A stretch of 64,000 nucleotides of DNA from Anaerovorax odorimutans (GCA_016841185.1 JAENZQ010000002.1:1-64000), one strand, 5' to 3'. Shown: positions 42,632-52,173, counted from the first letter of the stretch. Made by a program: numbers and translations. The notes: a model not told the origin generated them from the letters alone.

Positions 42632-43231
42632 ATGTCATCGAAACAAAAACTAACGTCAAGACAAGTGCAAGCAATCAAAACAAAAAATAAAATATATAAA
42701 ATTGCTATCGACCTCATGGAAAAAAAAGGCTTTGAAAATATCACCATTGAAGAAATAAGCAAAAAAGCCGGCGTATCTGTAGGTGCTTTCTATCATTATT
42801 TTGAATCTAAAAATGATATCTTGATTGAGATATTCAATAGATTTGATGGCTATTTCAGAAATGAAGTTAAAGATAAATTAATAAAAGAAAATGCTTACGA
42901 TCAGATTGTCTTATTTTTTGATTATTATGCAAAATACTGCAAAATTACCGGAATAGATACTACAAAGCAAGTATATAACACAAAGAATAAACCTTTTATC
43001 GCTAAAGACAGATATATGATCAATCTTTTGAATGAAATCATTAAAGAAGGACAGGAAAAAAATCAACTTATTAAGGATATGCCTGCGGAAGAGATTGGTA
43101 AATATATGATAATAGCAGCCCGGGGGATTATTTTTGACTGGTGTCTTCATGAAGGAGACTACGATATCGAAGAAGCTACAATAAAATACTTCAAACGTCT
43201 TGTCAAAGTTTTTAAAACTGAAAACAAATAG
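42632..43231 (+). CDS. TetR-family transcriptional regulator
   Basis: 199 residues. The N-terminal helix-turn-helix ITIEEISKKAGVSVGAFYHYFESKNDILIEIF (about residues 35-66) is textbook TetR. The effector half has no recognisable ligand pocket motif. AGGTGAG lies before the ATG. It is one of the few plus-strand genes here and is divergent from the FAD/Fe-S operon; the two TGAATAC(G/A)TTCA dyads between them make that operon the obvious target. Similar half-sites near the TRAP promoter suggest wider control. Confidence 0.88.
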   Translation: MSSKQKLTSRQVQAIKTKNKIYKIAIDLMEKKGFENITIEEISKKAGVSVGAFYHYFESKNDILIEIFNRFDGYFRNEVKDKLIKENAYDQIVLFFDYYAKYCKITGIDTTKQVYNTKNKPFIAKDRYMINLLNEIIKEGQEKNQLIKDMPAEEIGKYMIIAARGIIFDWCLHEGDYDIEEATIKYFKRLVKVFKTENK

Positions 43232-43245
43232 AAAAACAAAGGGAG

Positions 43246-43278
43246 AACAGACAAGTCCCTGTCCCCTTGTCTTGTCTT
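43246..43278. repeat. Short dispersed hairpin repeat, copy 1
   Basis: AACAGACAAGTCCCTGTCCC followed by CTTGTCTTGTCTT, partly self-complementary. A close relative lies at 48195-48225. Both copies are at the 3' ends of genes; here it sits between the convergent TetR and AraC genes. Confidence 0.55.
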
Positions 43279-43290
43279 ACCCTTGATTCA

Positions 43291-44157
43291 TTATTTGTTT
43301 TCAATTGGTATATAAATTTCACTAATGGAGTTTTCATTATACGGCCCCAAATATTCATCACCATAATATTCAAAGTTAAAATGGCTTGGCAGCTTATAAT
43401 CCGTTGAGGGTAACCATTCTTCATATATATAACGATAAGTATGTCCAACTTGATTAGCCAATCCTTTGTGTCTAAATTTAAAATAGGTCTGAGCTGGAAT
43501 AGTCTTCGCTGTCAATTGAATCGGAATTAATTCAAGTTTATCAGCTGCCACTGCTATAAAAAAATATAGACTTTCATTATCCTGGGTTGGAAACCAGAAT
43601 TGCATTTGATAAAATTCTGCAGGCTTTTTCAAATTTGGAATAATAGAAAGATTTTGCGTTAACAGGGACCATTGTTCCGTCAAATCATTTCCCATTGATA
43701 AATCATAGTAAAATGGGATTCCCACCAGCTTTATTTCTTTCAGCGATACAATTTCCGGTTCTTTATCTAAGGAATGCTCAATTTTTTTTAATTTATGATT
43801 AGTAATCGGCTGGAGCAACAGTTGTCTATTAATCCTGCCTTCTTTACGAATTTCAGAAGGGTTCTTTTTAACAATTTTGTGAAATGCCCTTGTATAAGCT
43901 TCTGAGCTTCCAAAACCGTATTCAAGTGCTAAATCAATAATTCTTATATCCGTTTCAATAAGGTCGGTAATGGACTCAGTAATTTTTCTGGCCAATATAT
44001 ATGATTTGGGCGAGTATCCTGTAATAGATTTGAACAACCTACAATAGTAATAGGTAGAAAACCCTAATTCTTTAGATACGTCAAAAACAGATATTTTCGA
44101 GTTAAGGTTATTTTCAATAATTTGAATAGACGATAATATTAGTTCTGTATTATTCAT
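43291..44157 (-). CDS. AraC-family regulator with GyrI-like ligand-binding domain
   Basis: 288 residues from the ATG at 44157, after AAAGGGAAATGTGGT; longer upstream frames run through the TrmO gene. Residues 1-105 form the double helix-turn-helix (FDVSKELGFSTYYYCRLFKSITGYSPKSYI, IDLALEYGFGSSEAYTRAFHKIVKKNPSEI). Residues about 125-288 resemble the GyrI/SoxS-effector domain (LVGIPFYYDLSMG, EYYGDEYLGPYNENSISEIYIPI), which binds hydrophobic drugs in related regulators. It follows trmO with a 13-base gap. Confidence 0.85.
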   Translation of the reverse strand: MNNTELILSSIQIIENNLNSKISVFDVSKELGFSTYYYCRLFKSITGYSPKSYILARKITESITDLIETDIRIIDLALEYGFGSSEAYTRAFHKIVKKNPSEIRKEGRINRQLLLQPITNHKLKKIEHSLDKEPEIVSLKEIKLVGIPFYYDLSMGNDLTEQWSLLTQNLSIIPNLKKPAEFYQMQFWFPTQDNESLYFFIAVAADKLELIPIQLTAKTIPAQTYFKFRHKGLANQVGHTYRYIYEEWLPSTDYKLPSHFNFEYYGDEYLGPYNENSISEIYIPIENK

Positions 44158-44170
44158 ACCACATTTCCCT

Positions 44171-44635
44171 TTAAAAATTGAAATACGTACTCCAATCAAA
44201 ATCAGCTGAATCTTCAATGCAGCTTGGTAATCCTGAGCACCACTTCGGCAATTTTGTCTCCCTAACAATATCGGAACATGGATAATATGGTTTGATATCA
44301 AGAACAGGAGTTCCATCTTCCGCATCTATATACGAAGTATATATGATTCCTTGGTCATAATCAATCTCTCTAACATCAATTACGCTTATACAAATTGGAT
44401 TAGGCCTAAGTGGTGATCTGGTTGCAAATATCCCTATGACATCCGGACCTGTTTTATATGGTTTTTCTGTAGTCATGACTTTACGTGAATCAGAATTATC
44501 TACCTGATTCGCCCACCAAAGAACTATCAGGTGCCCAAATCCATCCATCGCCGTCAACGCTTCCTTATAGGCTTCATCAATGTCAACCTTAAAACCCTGT
44601 TTAGTGCTCACTTTTCCTATTGATTTTAATTCCAT
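44171..44635 (-). CDS. trmO: tRNA (adenine37-N6)-methyltransferase TrmO-like (TsaA/YaeB)
   Basis: 154 residues from the ATG at 44635, eight bases after AAGGAGG. The TsaA core is complete: SIGKVST, DGFGHLIVLWWAN, GIFATRSPLRPNPICISVIDV and YIDAEDGTPVLDIKPYYPCSD. The family uses SAM to methylate t6A37 of some tRNAs, but single-domain versions in Firmicutes have been linked to less specific roles. The 13-base gap to the AraC-GyrI gene suggests joint transcription. Confidence 0.85.
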   Translation of the reverse strand: MELKSIGKVSTKQGFKVDIDEAYKEALTAMDGFGHLIVLWWANQVDNSDSRKVMTTEKPYKTGPDVIGIFATRSPLRPNPICISVIDVREIDYDQGIIYTSYIDAEDGTPVLDIKPYYPCSDIVRETKLPKWCSGLPSCIEDSADFDWSTYFNF

Positions 44636-44860
44636 TATAACTGCCTCCTTAATAATTAAATTGGATACAGTTATATTATAAAGAATGATTATTGTTAACT
44701 CTTGATTGAATTTGCTCAATACAAATCACAAATTGATATTATTTGCTTAATTCATATATTCAAATTATTATTCTTATGAAACGATTTGTTGCTTAATGAT
44801 AGATACTTTTTTTGATTCCTTTGTAAGAACTACATGTTCAGGCAGTAATATAAACCTGAA

Positions 44861-47029
44861 TCATCTGCACATGACGAAATGAGGGTGCTCAGCTATTTTT
44901 TTCTTTTCATTATTATTTCCCCCGATTAGTCTGGACAGAGTTCCCGAATAAGTAATCCATAAGCGGTGCAGGGCACGGGTACAGGCAATGTATAGTAAGC
45001 AGCGGTCGAAATCTGTATGATAATTCTCTGTGTTGCCCGAGGGAATCAATACCTCGTCAAACTCCAGGCCTTTTGACATTTGAATTGAGGTAATTGTTAT
45101 GCCATTTTTAAAAATACTGCTATCCGATGAAATCAAATTCATCCTATATTCTCCTGACAGCTTATCATAAAACGCTTTCGCCTTGCTATCTGTTTTCAGG
45201 ATGATACCGAGAGTAACATTCTCACTGTCCAGAAAATCGTTAATTTGCCTTTTAATTTGCTGAATCTCCTCCTGCTCGTTACGGCAGCGAATAAGAACCG
45301 GTTCATCTCCGTGGCGCTCAACGGCTTTAAGTGTCGTTATGTTTTGAATACGCTTGGCAAAACTGATAATCTCGTAAGTTGAGCGATAGCTTTTATTCAA
45401 CATCAGTACTTCTGCACCATCATAAAGACTGCGTAAATCTTCGAGTGTGTGCAAGTGGTTTGGATTGATGAGTTGACCGAAGTCCCCTAAAATGGTCTTC
45501 CGGCATTTAAAAAGGACATTTATCACCGCATATTGAGCCGGTGTGTAATCCTGCATCTCATCGATTACCAAATGGCGAACCATTTGGCTTTCTTTCAAAC
45601 CCTCGAAAGCGGCGTGGAAGTATAAAAAAGGGTACACATCGGCCCATTCCAGAGTTTTCTTTGCAGGCATCATAAATTTATCCGCCTTACCCATATGTAT
45701 ATAGAAATCCTTGTACAATGTCTTCGTGTTCTTTACTTTCAGCATAGCCATCAGGCTTTTGAGAATCGTCCCAGGCTTTGGCAAAAGTTCATCCATATAG
45801 TTGTCGGTATCAAAGCGGTCATGAATGTCGTCAGCAATCATTTTTAGCCGCCGTTTGACCGGGTAATTGTTATAGGAGGAAAAGCAGCCGAGTATCCATT
45901 CCTTTGAAGCAGTAAATCTATCAAATTTATAGTCCTCAGCTGCAAAAATCCTGTCAGGCATCTTTTCAAGGTAATCATCCATCAACCGGACAAAATCCAT
46001 TGTGGATTTAAAGCGAACCCGCTCAGACCATTCAGGATCGTCCGTTTCAATTGAATCCTTATCAAACTCAAATCCCATCGTACCTTCAAGCTGCACATTG
46101 GCAATGTCCGCAAAACTCATGTCATAAATCGGTTCCTCCCCCAGTTCTGGCAGAACATTGGAAATATAGTCTCCGAATACCTTATTAGGGGAGATAATGG
46201 CGATGTTCTTTGCCGAAAGCCGGTCTTTGAAGCGGTAAAGAAGATAAGCAACACGGTGCAGTGCGATTGATGTTTTTCCGGAGCCTGCAACACCTTGGAT
46301 AATAAGGGTTTCGGCCTTCTCGTTCCGGATAATAATATTCTGTTCCTTCTGGATGGTAGCAATAATGGATTTCATCTTCTCGTCTGAGGTATGACTTAAC
46401 TCGCGCTGGAGGATATCGTCCTGGATATTCACCGAACTCTCAAGTACATATTCCATCTCGCCGTTTATGATTTTGAATTGTCTCTTACATGTCAAATCTC
46501 CGCTAATTCGCCCAACCGGCGCATCGTATCCGGCACTCCCAACTTCACAATCATAAAACATACTTGCCACCGGAGAGCGCCAATCAGAAATCAGCAGTTC
46601 ATTATCGTGACTGAAAGCAAATCTGCCTATGTAGAATGTGGAAGGCGCTTCCTTGGCTTCCTGGAAATCGATCCGGGCAAAGTATGGTGAATCCAACAAT
46701 TTAACCAGCTTATTCCGCACATCAACTGCAAAAGCTCCATAATGGTCGATCTGTTTCAGTGCCAATTCGTTTTGGAACATCTCGTGAGGATCGATATCTC
46801 CCCAATGCTCTACCATGTAACGCTTGGCGTCCATGTATTCCTTATCATACCGCTCTACCGAGTCATCCGATTTTTGAAGGGCATCATCCAGTTTTTCCTT
46901 AATCTCTGCAAGATGCACGATTTCGTCGGAAAAAGCAGATGTTGTATCTGCCGATTTTCTAATTTTGCTTTTTTTAGTATGATCAGACGCTCTTAGGGTT
47001 CGGCTGCCCAATGGCTGCATATTAGTCAT
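44861..47029 (-). CDS. HelD/HelR-type UvrD-like helicase (RNA polymerase recycling)
   Basis: 722 residues from the ATG at 47029, six bases after AAGGAGG. An N-terminal coiled-coil arm (EIVHLAEIKEKLDDALQK) precedes the helicase domain with Walker A GVAGSGKTS, and later motifs include VIDEMQDYTPAQY, LNKSYRST and ITSIQMSKGLEFDEVLIPSG. This layout is that of HelD, which removes stalled RNA polymerase and in some bacteria gives rifamycin tolerance. The gene overlaps the end of the AraC-GNAT gene by eight bases, so the two are translated together. A 72-base remnant of a similar gene lies at 25435-25506. Confidence 0.88.
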   Translation of the reverse strand: MTNMQPLGSRTLRASDHTKKSKIRKSADTTSAFSDEIVHLAEIKEKLDDALQKSDDSVERYDKEYMDAKRYMVEHWGDIDPHEMFQNELALKQIDHYGAFAVDVRNKLVKLLDSPYFARIDFQEAKEAPSTFYIGRFAFSHDNELLISDWRSPVASMFYDCEVGSAGYDAPVGRISGDLTCKRQFKIINGEMEYVLESSVNIQDDILQRELSHTSDEKMKSIIATIQKEQNIIIRNEKAETLIIQGVAGSGKTSIALHRVAYLLYRFKDRLSAKNIAIISPNKVFGDYISNVLPELGEEPIYDMSFADIANVQLEGTMGFEFDKDSIETDDPEWSERVRFKSTMDFVRLMDDYLEKMPDRIFAAEDYKFDRFTASKEWILGCFSSYNNYPVKRRLKMIADDIHDRFDTDNYMDELLPKPGTILKSLMAMLKVKNTKTLYKDFYIHMGKADKFMMPAKKTLEWADVYPFLYFHAAFEGLKESQMVRHLVIDEMQDYTPAQYAVINVLFKCRKTILGDFGQLINPNHLHTLEDLRSLYDGAEVLMLNKSYRSTYEIISFAKRIQNITTLKAVERHGDEPVLIRCRNEQEEIQQIKRQINDFLDSENVTLGIILKTDSKAKAFYDKLSGEYRMNLISSDSSIFKNGITITSIQMSKGLEFDEVLIPSGNTENYHTDFDRCLLYIACTRALHRLWITYSGTLSRLIGGNNNEKKKIAEHPHFVMCR

Positions 47030-47870
47030 TTGAAACCTCCTTGAGCAAAACCATTCTCTGCGTCGGATATCCAAACTCCGTCAGCAGTTCCCTCTCGGCA
47101 AAACCCAGTTCCTTGAGGGCTTTACGATATCCGGTATCCGCTCTATCTCCCTCTCGGAAAGTAGTTATGCTGATTTGTTTTTTATCTAAAAGCTTATAAA
47201 TCGCCTTGTCTAAAAACAATCTGGCAAGCCCCTGCTTTCGGTAAAGTGGGTGAATTCCTAAAAAATCAATACTTCCCGTATGATAGGAAATCATAATAAT
47301 CCCAATGGCGATGGGACCTTCTTTCATAATAAATGCTTGTTTTTGTTTGATGTACTGATTGAGTACCTTGACATGTTCATCTTCTTTCAGGTTGGGGAAC
47401 CCGTCAATAACAAGGCGGACCAAATCCATCCAGAGAGGAATATCACTCTCAGCAGCGGGCAGGATTTCACGTTTGATGTTGGTTTCCTCGTTTTTAAGCA
47501 AGTCAGGAGAATTTCCGAATTCATATTCAAGCTGCAACGGATAGAACACTTCCTTTCTTCTGAATTGATTAGGAGACTGTTTGTACATTGCCTTGAAAAT
47601 GTCGGTAAAAGCCTGCTGGCTTTCATACCCTGCCTCCAATGCGATATCCATGATTGATTTTTCGGAAAACACCAGCAGTTTAGCTGCTTCGGTCAGTTGC
47701 CTCCGCTGCACATAGTCGTGTATGGTCAGTCCAACCGTATTCGTAAACATGCGATGCAAATGATATTTTGAATAATGCACAGCACTCGCAACGATATCTA
47801 AATCCAGCTTTTCTGTGAGATGCTGTTCAATAAAATTAATGGCTTTGATCACACTTTTTACCCTGCTCAA
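47022..47870 (-). CDS. AraC-type helix-turn-helix fused to a GNAT acetyltransferase
   Basis: About 282 residues. The start is probably the TTG at 47870, nine bases after GGGAGG; the GTG at 47882 is too close to that site. Residues about 1-105 are an AraC DNA-binding domain (VASAVHYSKYHLHRMFTNTVGLTIHDYVQRRQL, IALEAGYESQQAFTDIFKAMYKQSPNQFRR). Residues about 135-282 match a GNAT fold with the acetyl-CoA loop IHPLYRKQGLARLF. It may modify an antibiotic and regulate its own operon. The last bases overlap helD, suggesting a shared resistance task. Confidence 0.82.
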   Translation of the reverse strand: MSRVKSVIKAINFIEQHLTEKLDLDIVASAVHYSKYHLHRMFTNTVGLTIHDYVQRRQLTEAAKLLVFSEKSIMDIALEAGYESQQAFTDIFKAMYKQSPNQFRRKEVFYPLQLEYEFGNSPDLLKNEETNIKREILPAAESDIPLWMDLVRLVIDGFPNLKEDEHVKVLNQYIKQKQAFIMKEGPIAIGIIMISYHTGSIDFLGIHPLYRKQGLARLFLDKAIYKLLDKKQISITTFREGDRADTGYRKALKELGFAERELLTEFGYPTQRMVLLKEVSND

Positions 47871-47882
47871 TCCAAAGCTCAC

Positions 47883-48248
47883 CTCCCGTCATATTATTAT
47901 AACAATCCAAGCTTTGCGTGTTTTCATAATTCTTGCGCATTTGATTATGTATCATGTCATTTAAACAGGATATATTTATTTTATCAAAACAAGTAAACGT
48001 TTATCTGGAGGGAAAATTCAAGATAATTCTTTTATTTATATATAGTATTCAACTGATTTCTTCCATGTAGAATCAATATTTAGAGTAGCTTTTCAGGTAG
48101 GGGAGTTTAAACCGTGAAATAAACAATCTTATTTCACAGGCCGCATAAAGCATTTTTCAGTTGACTATCTTATGGTTGTATCATTTTCTTTCGTAACAGA
48201 TAAGTCCCTGCCTCCTTGTCTGTTATGTCCCTTTGTCTGTTACCGGCG
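47883..48248. other. Intergenic region upstream of the AraC-GNAT/helD operon
   Basis: 366 bases with no gene. Contains a perfect 9-bp hairpin (GTGAAATAA / TTATTTCAC, 48114-48137) of unknown role and the second copy of the AACAGA(C/T)AAGTCCCTG repeat (48195-48225) beyond the VOC stop. Confidence 0.5.
48195..48240. repeat. Short dispersed hairpin repeat, copy 2
   Basis: AACAGATAAGTCCCTGCCTC followed by CTTGTCTGTTA forms an 8-9-bp stem. A third, partial TTTGTCTGTTA follows at 48232-48242. It resembles the copy at 43246. On the minus strand it follows the VOC stop, so it may act in 3'-end formation. Confidence 0.55.
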
Positions 48249-48896
48249 TTATTTATAATAAGGCTTGTTAAATGTTTCTTCGTCCCATCCATCAATAATA
48301 ATTTTTTGAAATCCATGGCCCTCAATTAATTGAAGTATATTGTCATTTAATAGTCTATTAATATTCGGAATGTTCTTTTTATCTGTGCCCCATATTAACC
48401 GTTTAACTTCTTTAGCTCCATTTATGTGTTTTATCCTCCGGGGTCTTGGATTTATACTATAAGCAGACATTAAAAATGGAAAACTTGAATCAAAGGGAAT
48501 TGAAAGTTTCCATTTTAACTTATTGCCATTGATGTCTGTTCTAAAACCCGGCATTGTAGAAAACTTATATCCCATTTCTTTCAGTAGTAAATTTTCTTCT
48601 GTTAAATCTCTCCTATCATTTTCAATTGAATAATCCACCCATCCATAATTTGAATTTTGAAAATGAGAAAACCTATTTGCCAGTCCTTTTTTCCCTAATA
48701 ATTTCATTGCATTTATTATAAACTTGTTTTTGTTAATCTGATACAATTCAATAAAAGGTCCTTTTTCAAACCAAATTAAGGCATTAAAGGCTTTTTCCGG
48801 CTTTGTTCCATAAACAACCGTAAAACCCATGTTTTTAAAATCCTCTACCGCTTTGTGTAAATTGTCAACTCTATATAGAATGTGGCTTAACTTCAT
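48249..48896 (-). CDS. VOC-family (glyoxalase-like) protein
   Basis: 215 residues from the ATG at 48896, seven bases after GAGGAGG. The first 65 residues show the betaalphabetabetabeta pattern of vicinal-oxygen-chelate proteins (MKLSHILYRVDNLHKAVEDFKNMGFTV, then FIELYQI), and the rest resembles the glyoxalase-like domain 3 group. The first metal ligand would be H5 in LSHILYRV. Activity is unknown: isomerase, dioxygenase and antibiotic-binding roles all occur in the family. Confidence 0.72.
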   Translation of the reverse strand: MKLSHILYRVDNLHKAVEDFKNMGFTVVYGTKPEKAFNALIWFEKGPFIELYQINKNKFIINAMKLLGKKGLANRFSHFQNSNYGWVDYSIENDRRDLTEENLLLKEMGYKFSTMPGFRTDINGNKLKWKLSIPFDSSFPFLMSAYSINPRPRRIKHINGAKEVKRLIWGTDKKNIPNINRLLNDNILQLIEGHGFQKIIIDGWDEETFNKPYYK

Positions 48897-49237
48897 ATTT
48901 TCTACCTCCTCATTTTTTTCGCCCATCCCTATAAACTCAAATCCCCATAGCAACCTGAAAAACACCAAATCAGCCTCTAAGGATTATATTGGTCGGCTAA
49001 AGGCAGTTCGGTAATACCCGCACCCCTGGATTTAAAAGTTCTCTGATCTTTTTTTACCTTTTTTTGTAATAACAGATCACCCCCAAAGCGTTTATTTTCA
49101 CAAATTTCCCTGACTCCGATTGGGTAGGTGAAAAGCTCGCGATTTTTGCTTTAAAATAGACAAGAATGAGGAAATTTAGACAGAAACAAAATTTTAAGAG
49201 CTTTAACAATTAATAGGGCATTAACCTGTGTATAAAA
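48897..49237. other. Intergenic region downstream of the ECF operon
   Basis: 341 bases with no supported gene. No convincing terminator for the ECF operon: the best candidate is TTAATAGGGCATTAA (49209-49223), a short AT-rich hairpin. No repeat or operator was recognised. Confidence 0.4.
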
Positions 49238-50779
49238 TTATGTTTTATTAGCTCTTTGTAAACGGCAATTGAAGGTGAAATTTGCTTTTTTTCGTACATC
49301 AATAAAGTCAGTCTCAACAGTACTGCCAAAGGACAATTTAAGCCTTTTGCATCCTTCAAAATCAAGAGGATAGTTCCCGATTACCTTTCCATTTTCTAAA
49401 TGCAATATATGGGTACAGCACTCAAAGATCAATTCAAGGTCATGTGTAATAATAAACAAGCTTTTTCCTTGTTCGCTAAGCTGTTTTAAATTTTCCGATA
49501 CCTCTTTCATATGCCGCAGGTCAAGACCGCTTGTAGGCTCATCGAATACAATAACCTCTTTACAGGACGCCACGGCACTGGCAATTGCCACACGCTGCTT
49601 CTGTCCGCCGGAAAGCGACATTGGATGCAATTCCTTCATCGGCAAAAGATTAAGGCTATCAAGAATTTTTACCGCCGCAGCTTCATCCGGTTCCTTCATA
49701 CTGAGCAGCACTTCGTCCAAAACGCTTTCGGTAAAAAGCTGGTGATTGACATCCTGCATCACCATGTAGCAGCATTTTAGCCTTTGCTTCGCTTTCTTTT
49801 CTTTCCCCGCTTCATTCAGTATACCCCTACAGCGTTTTTCCAGGCCGCAAAGACAACGGGCAAAAGTAGATTTCCCCGAGCCGTTATAACCGATTATGGC
49901 AACAATCTTACCTTTAGGCAATTCCAGTTGCCTTATATCGAGGGCAGGGGTTTTCGCCTGTTTGTAACAAAAGAAGAAGTCCGACAGGAAAATACTTCCC
50001 CCATGTTCTTTACGGCTGCCGTTCATGTGGGCAAAATTTTTAAGATATAACGGACGCAGGCCCATCTCTGTAAGCCTGTTGTCCCCCTTTAAAATAAATT
50101 CCCGCATGCTGCAGTCCGTTTCGACCTTGCCCCTGCTCATATACACCACACGATCGCAAATATCCATTAGCCAGTGAAGACGATGTTCAGCGATGATGAT
50201 CGTCTTGCCCTGTTTTTTCCACAGCAGTAGGACTTCCCACAACTTTTCTATCGCAGCCATATCCAGATTGGAAGTCGGTTCGTCCAGCACCAGCACCTCC
50301 GGCTGCAGAGCCGAGACAGATGCACAGGCCACGCGCTGCTTTTCCCCGCCCGACAGCTTGAAAATGCTGCGCCTAAGCAGAGCAATCACATCCATTTCTT
50401 CTGCGGCCCTGGCAATACGCTGCCCGATTTCGTCCTCCGGCAAGCCCATGTTTTCGCAGCCAAATGCAATCTCACTGGTGGTATCTACACAGAAGAACTG
50501 ACTGCGCGGATTCTGAAACACGCTGCCCACAACCCGCGCAGTCTCATAAAGCTCAGCTTTGGAAACATCCAGCTCTCCGACGCGTACACTGCCAAACATC
50601 TCCCCCTCATAGTAATGAGGAATCAACCCGTTTATCAAACGCGTAACGGTGGTTTTTCCGCAGCCCGATTCTCCACATAGCAGAACGGCTTCCCCTTTTT
50701 GAATATGGAGAGACACATCCGACAACGAAACGGCTTTGGAATTAGAGTAGGAAAAACTAACGTTTTTAATCTCTATCAA
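49238..50779 (-). CDS. ECF transporter fused double ATPase (EcfA1-EcfA2 type)
   Basis: 513 residues from the TTG at 50779, placed after GAGGTG just past the EcfT stop; a GTG at 50800 lacks a ribosome site. Two ABC domains are in tandem: Walker A GESGCGKTT and signature LSGGEKQR in the first; GYNGSGKST and LSGGQKQR in the second, each with its own Walker B (VLVLDEP, VIVFDEP). It energises the ECF importer encoded with it. A short C-terminal extension (about 30 residues) has no known role. Confidence 0.9.
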   Translation of the reverse strand: MIEIKNVSFSYSNSKAVSLSDVSLHIQKGEAVLLCGESGCGKTTVTRLINGLIPHYYEGEMFGSVRVGELDVSKAELYETARVVGSVFQNPRSQFFCVDTTSEIAFGCENMGLPEDEIGQRIARAAEEMDVIALLRRSIFKLSGGEKQRVACASVSALQPEVLVLDEPTSNLDMAAIEKLWEVLLLWKKQGKTIIIAEHRLHWLMDICDRVVYMSRGKVETDCSMREFILKGDNRLTEMGLRPLYLKNFAHMNGSRKEHGGSIFLSDFFFCYKQAKTPALDIRQLELPKGKIVAIIGYNGSGKSTFARCLCGLEKRCRGILNEAGKEKKAKQRLKCCYMVMQDVNHQLFTESVLDEVLLSMKEPDEAAAVKILDSLNLLPMKELHPMSLSGGQKQRVAIASAVASCKEVIVFDEPTSGLDLRHMKEVSENLKQLSEQGKSLFIITHDLELIFECCTHILHLENGKVIGNYPLDFEGCKRLKLSFGSTVETDFIDVRKKANFTFNCRLQRANKT

Positions 50780-50789
50780 TTCATTCACC

Positions 50790-51527
50790 TCACAATACAC
50801 CGCACCGGCTCAGCAGCAACCCTGCATACGGTGCAGCACAAAGTGTAATCACAACAGCATCAGCAAGATGAAAGCCAATGCGACACACGTTTGTTCGGCG
50901 TACACTTCCGCCCAGCCCTCTTGTCAGCGCAGCCGCCGAAAGCTCCTCTCCGATCTTAACCGAGCAAGTCATCAGCGGTACCAGCCGATACTCCAGCATC
51001 TTACCGACATTTCCACCACCAAAGCTCACGCCGCGCATAAGCATAGCGTCATTGATGGAAGAAAACTCGTCTGCCACCGTGGGAAAAAAACGGAACATAA
51101 CCGAAAGCGGTATGGTGAGCTTTTCAGTGATATGCATTCTCTGCATCGCCGCCGTAAATTCACTGACAGTGGTACTGGAAAGGACATACATCCCCGTTAA
51201 AATGCCTGGCAGAAGGCGCATCACCACTACACTGGTCCCCAGCAGCAGGAAATTTATCAATCCCGTAGTATGCGGCATGACAAGCATCGTTACCAGATAG
51301 ATCAACGCATAAATCAAAAGCGACACCACCGCTACCTTAATCCTGCGGGAAAGGAGAAGCAGGCAAAACGGTATCAAGCATAAAACGGGATTAATAAAAG
51401 ATAATTGTGCAATTCCGACGCTACCGAGGACGAAAACCGCCATCGTAATGAGCAGCAGGAGCTTTGTCCTCGGGTCGATCACCAGGCCTCTGGCATCCAC
51501 GTCTGATTGAAGGATAGACTGCCGCAT
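50790..51527 (-). CDS. ECF transporter T component (EcfT)
   Basis: 245 residues from the ATG at 51527, which overlaps the stop of the S-component gene as TGATG. Five to six hydrophobic helices are followed by coupling-helix motifs in which the usual A-R-G appears as MLMRG (SINDAMLMRGVSFGG) and ALTRG (LSAAALTRGLGG). It joins the substrate-binding S component to the two ATPases. The stop is just before the ATPase start. Confidence 0.88.
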   Translation of the reverse strand: MRQSILQSDVDARGLVIDPRTKLLLLITMAVFVLGSVGIAQLSFINPVLCLIPFCLLLLSRRIKVAVVSLLIYALIYLVTMLVMPHTTGLINFLLLGTSVVVMRLLPGILTGMYVLSSTTVSEFTAAMQRMHITEKLTIPLSVMFRFFPTVADEFSSINDAMLMRGVSFGGGNVGKMLEYRLVPLMTCSVKIGEELSAAALTRGLGGSVRRTNVCRIGFHLADAVVITLCAAPYAGLLLSRCGVL

Positions 51528-52105
51528 CAGACAATACCAGCCTTGGCAAAGTGCTTTTTCAGCAGAGCACGGCCAAACAGCCCGCCGATAATACCGCTGA
51601 TAAACGCAGCCACCAGAAGAACGGGACACATCCAGGCAGGCATCAAGCCGGTCAGCGCGTCAATGTACTCCTGGCCGAAGCTCTGTCTGGTGGCAAAGTA
51701 TCCTTCGATGTTAGTAAACAACGGTATGTAGTTGCCTATTATCCAAATACTAAACAAGCCGGAGGTCAGAACTGCTTTAGAAGCGCTTTTGTAACCACCG
51801 CCTTTATAAACGAACTCGGCGATCAGCCCCGAAACCAAACCGACGATAATGGCATAGTAGCCCATACCGGTCAGCAGCATCAGAATGCCCATGAGGATGC
51901 TCATGATAAGGATCATGCCAAACTTCTTGACTTTGGTTAGAAAAAGCATAAATGGCACGCCGCCAATAATAGGCACGATCACGCACAGCAGCGGCATAAA
52001 GATTGGTATGACACCCAGCATGGCTACGGCAAATACCAAGACAAAATAGACTGCTGTGAAAATGCCCACGTTGATAAGGTCCTTTGCATTGAGTTTATTG
52101 TTCAT
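51527..52105 (-). CDS. ECF transporter S component, MptD/Trep_Strep family
   Basis: 192 residues, about six membrane helices, with the family start MNNKLNAKDLINVGIFTAVYFVLVFAVAMLGVIPIF and IIGGVPFMLFLTKVKKFGM. This S-component group occurs in many Firmicutes beside iron, siderophore or haem uptake genes, but its ligand is not firmly settled. AGGAGG precedes the ATG, and a GTTAG-N6-CTAAC palindrome lies 53 bases upstream, as in the FecCD operon. A metal chelate or tetrapyrrole is the best guess. Confidence 0.86.
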   Translation of the reverse strand: MNNKLNAKDLINVGIFTAVYFVLVFAVAMLGVIPIFMPLLCVIVPIIGGVPFMLFLTKVKKFGMILIMSILMGILMLLTGMGYYAIIVGLVSGLIAEFVYKGGGYKSASKAVLTSGLFSIWIIGNYIPLFTNIEGYFATRQSFGQEYIDALTGLMPAWMCPVLLVAAFISGIIGGLFGRALLKKHFAKAGIV

Positions 52106-52157
52106 AATATATCCTCCTATAATTTACAACATCACTGCTTTAGTTTAAATTTATTTT

Positions 52158-52173
52158 GTTAGTATTATCTAAC
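52158..52173. promoter_or_regulatory. GTTAG-N6-CTAAC operator candidate, copy 3 (ECF operon)
   Basis: GTTAG TATTAT CTAAC, perfect arms, 53 bases before the S-component start. Confidence 0.65.
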
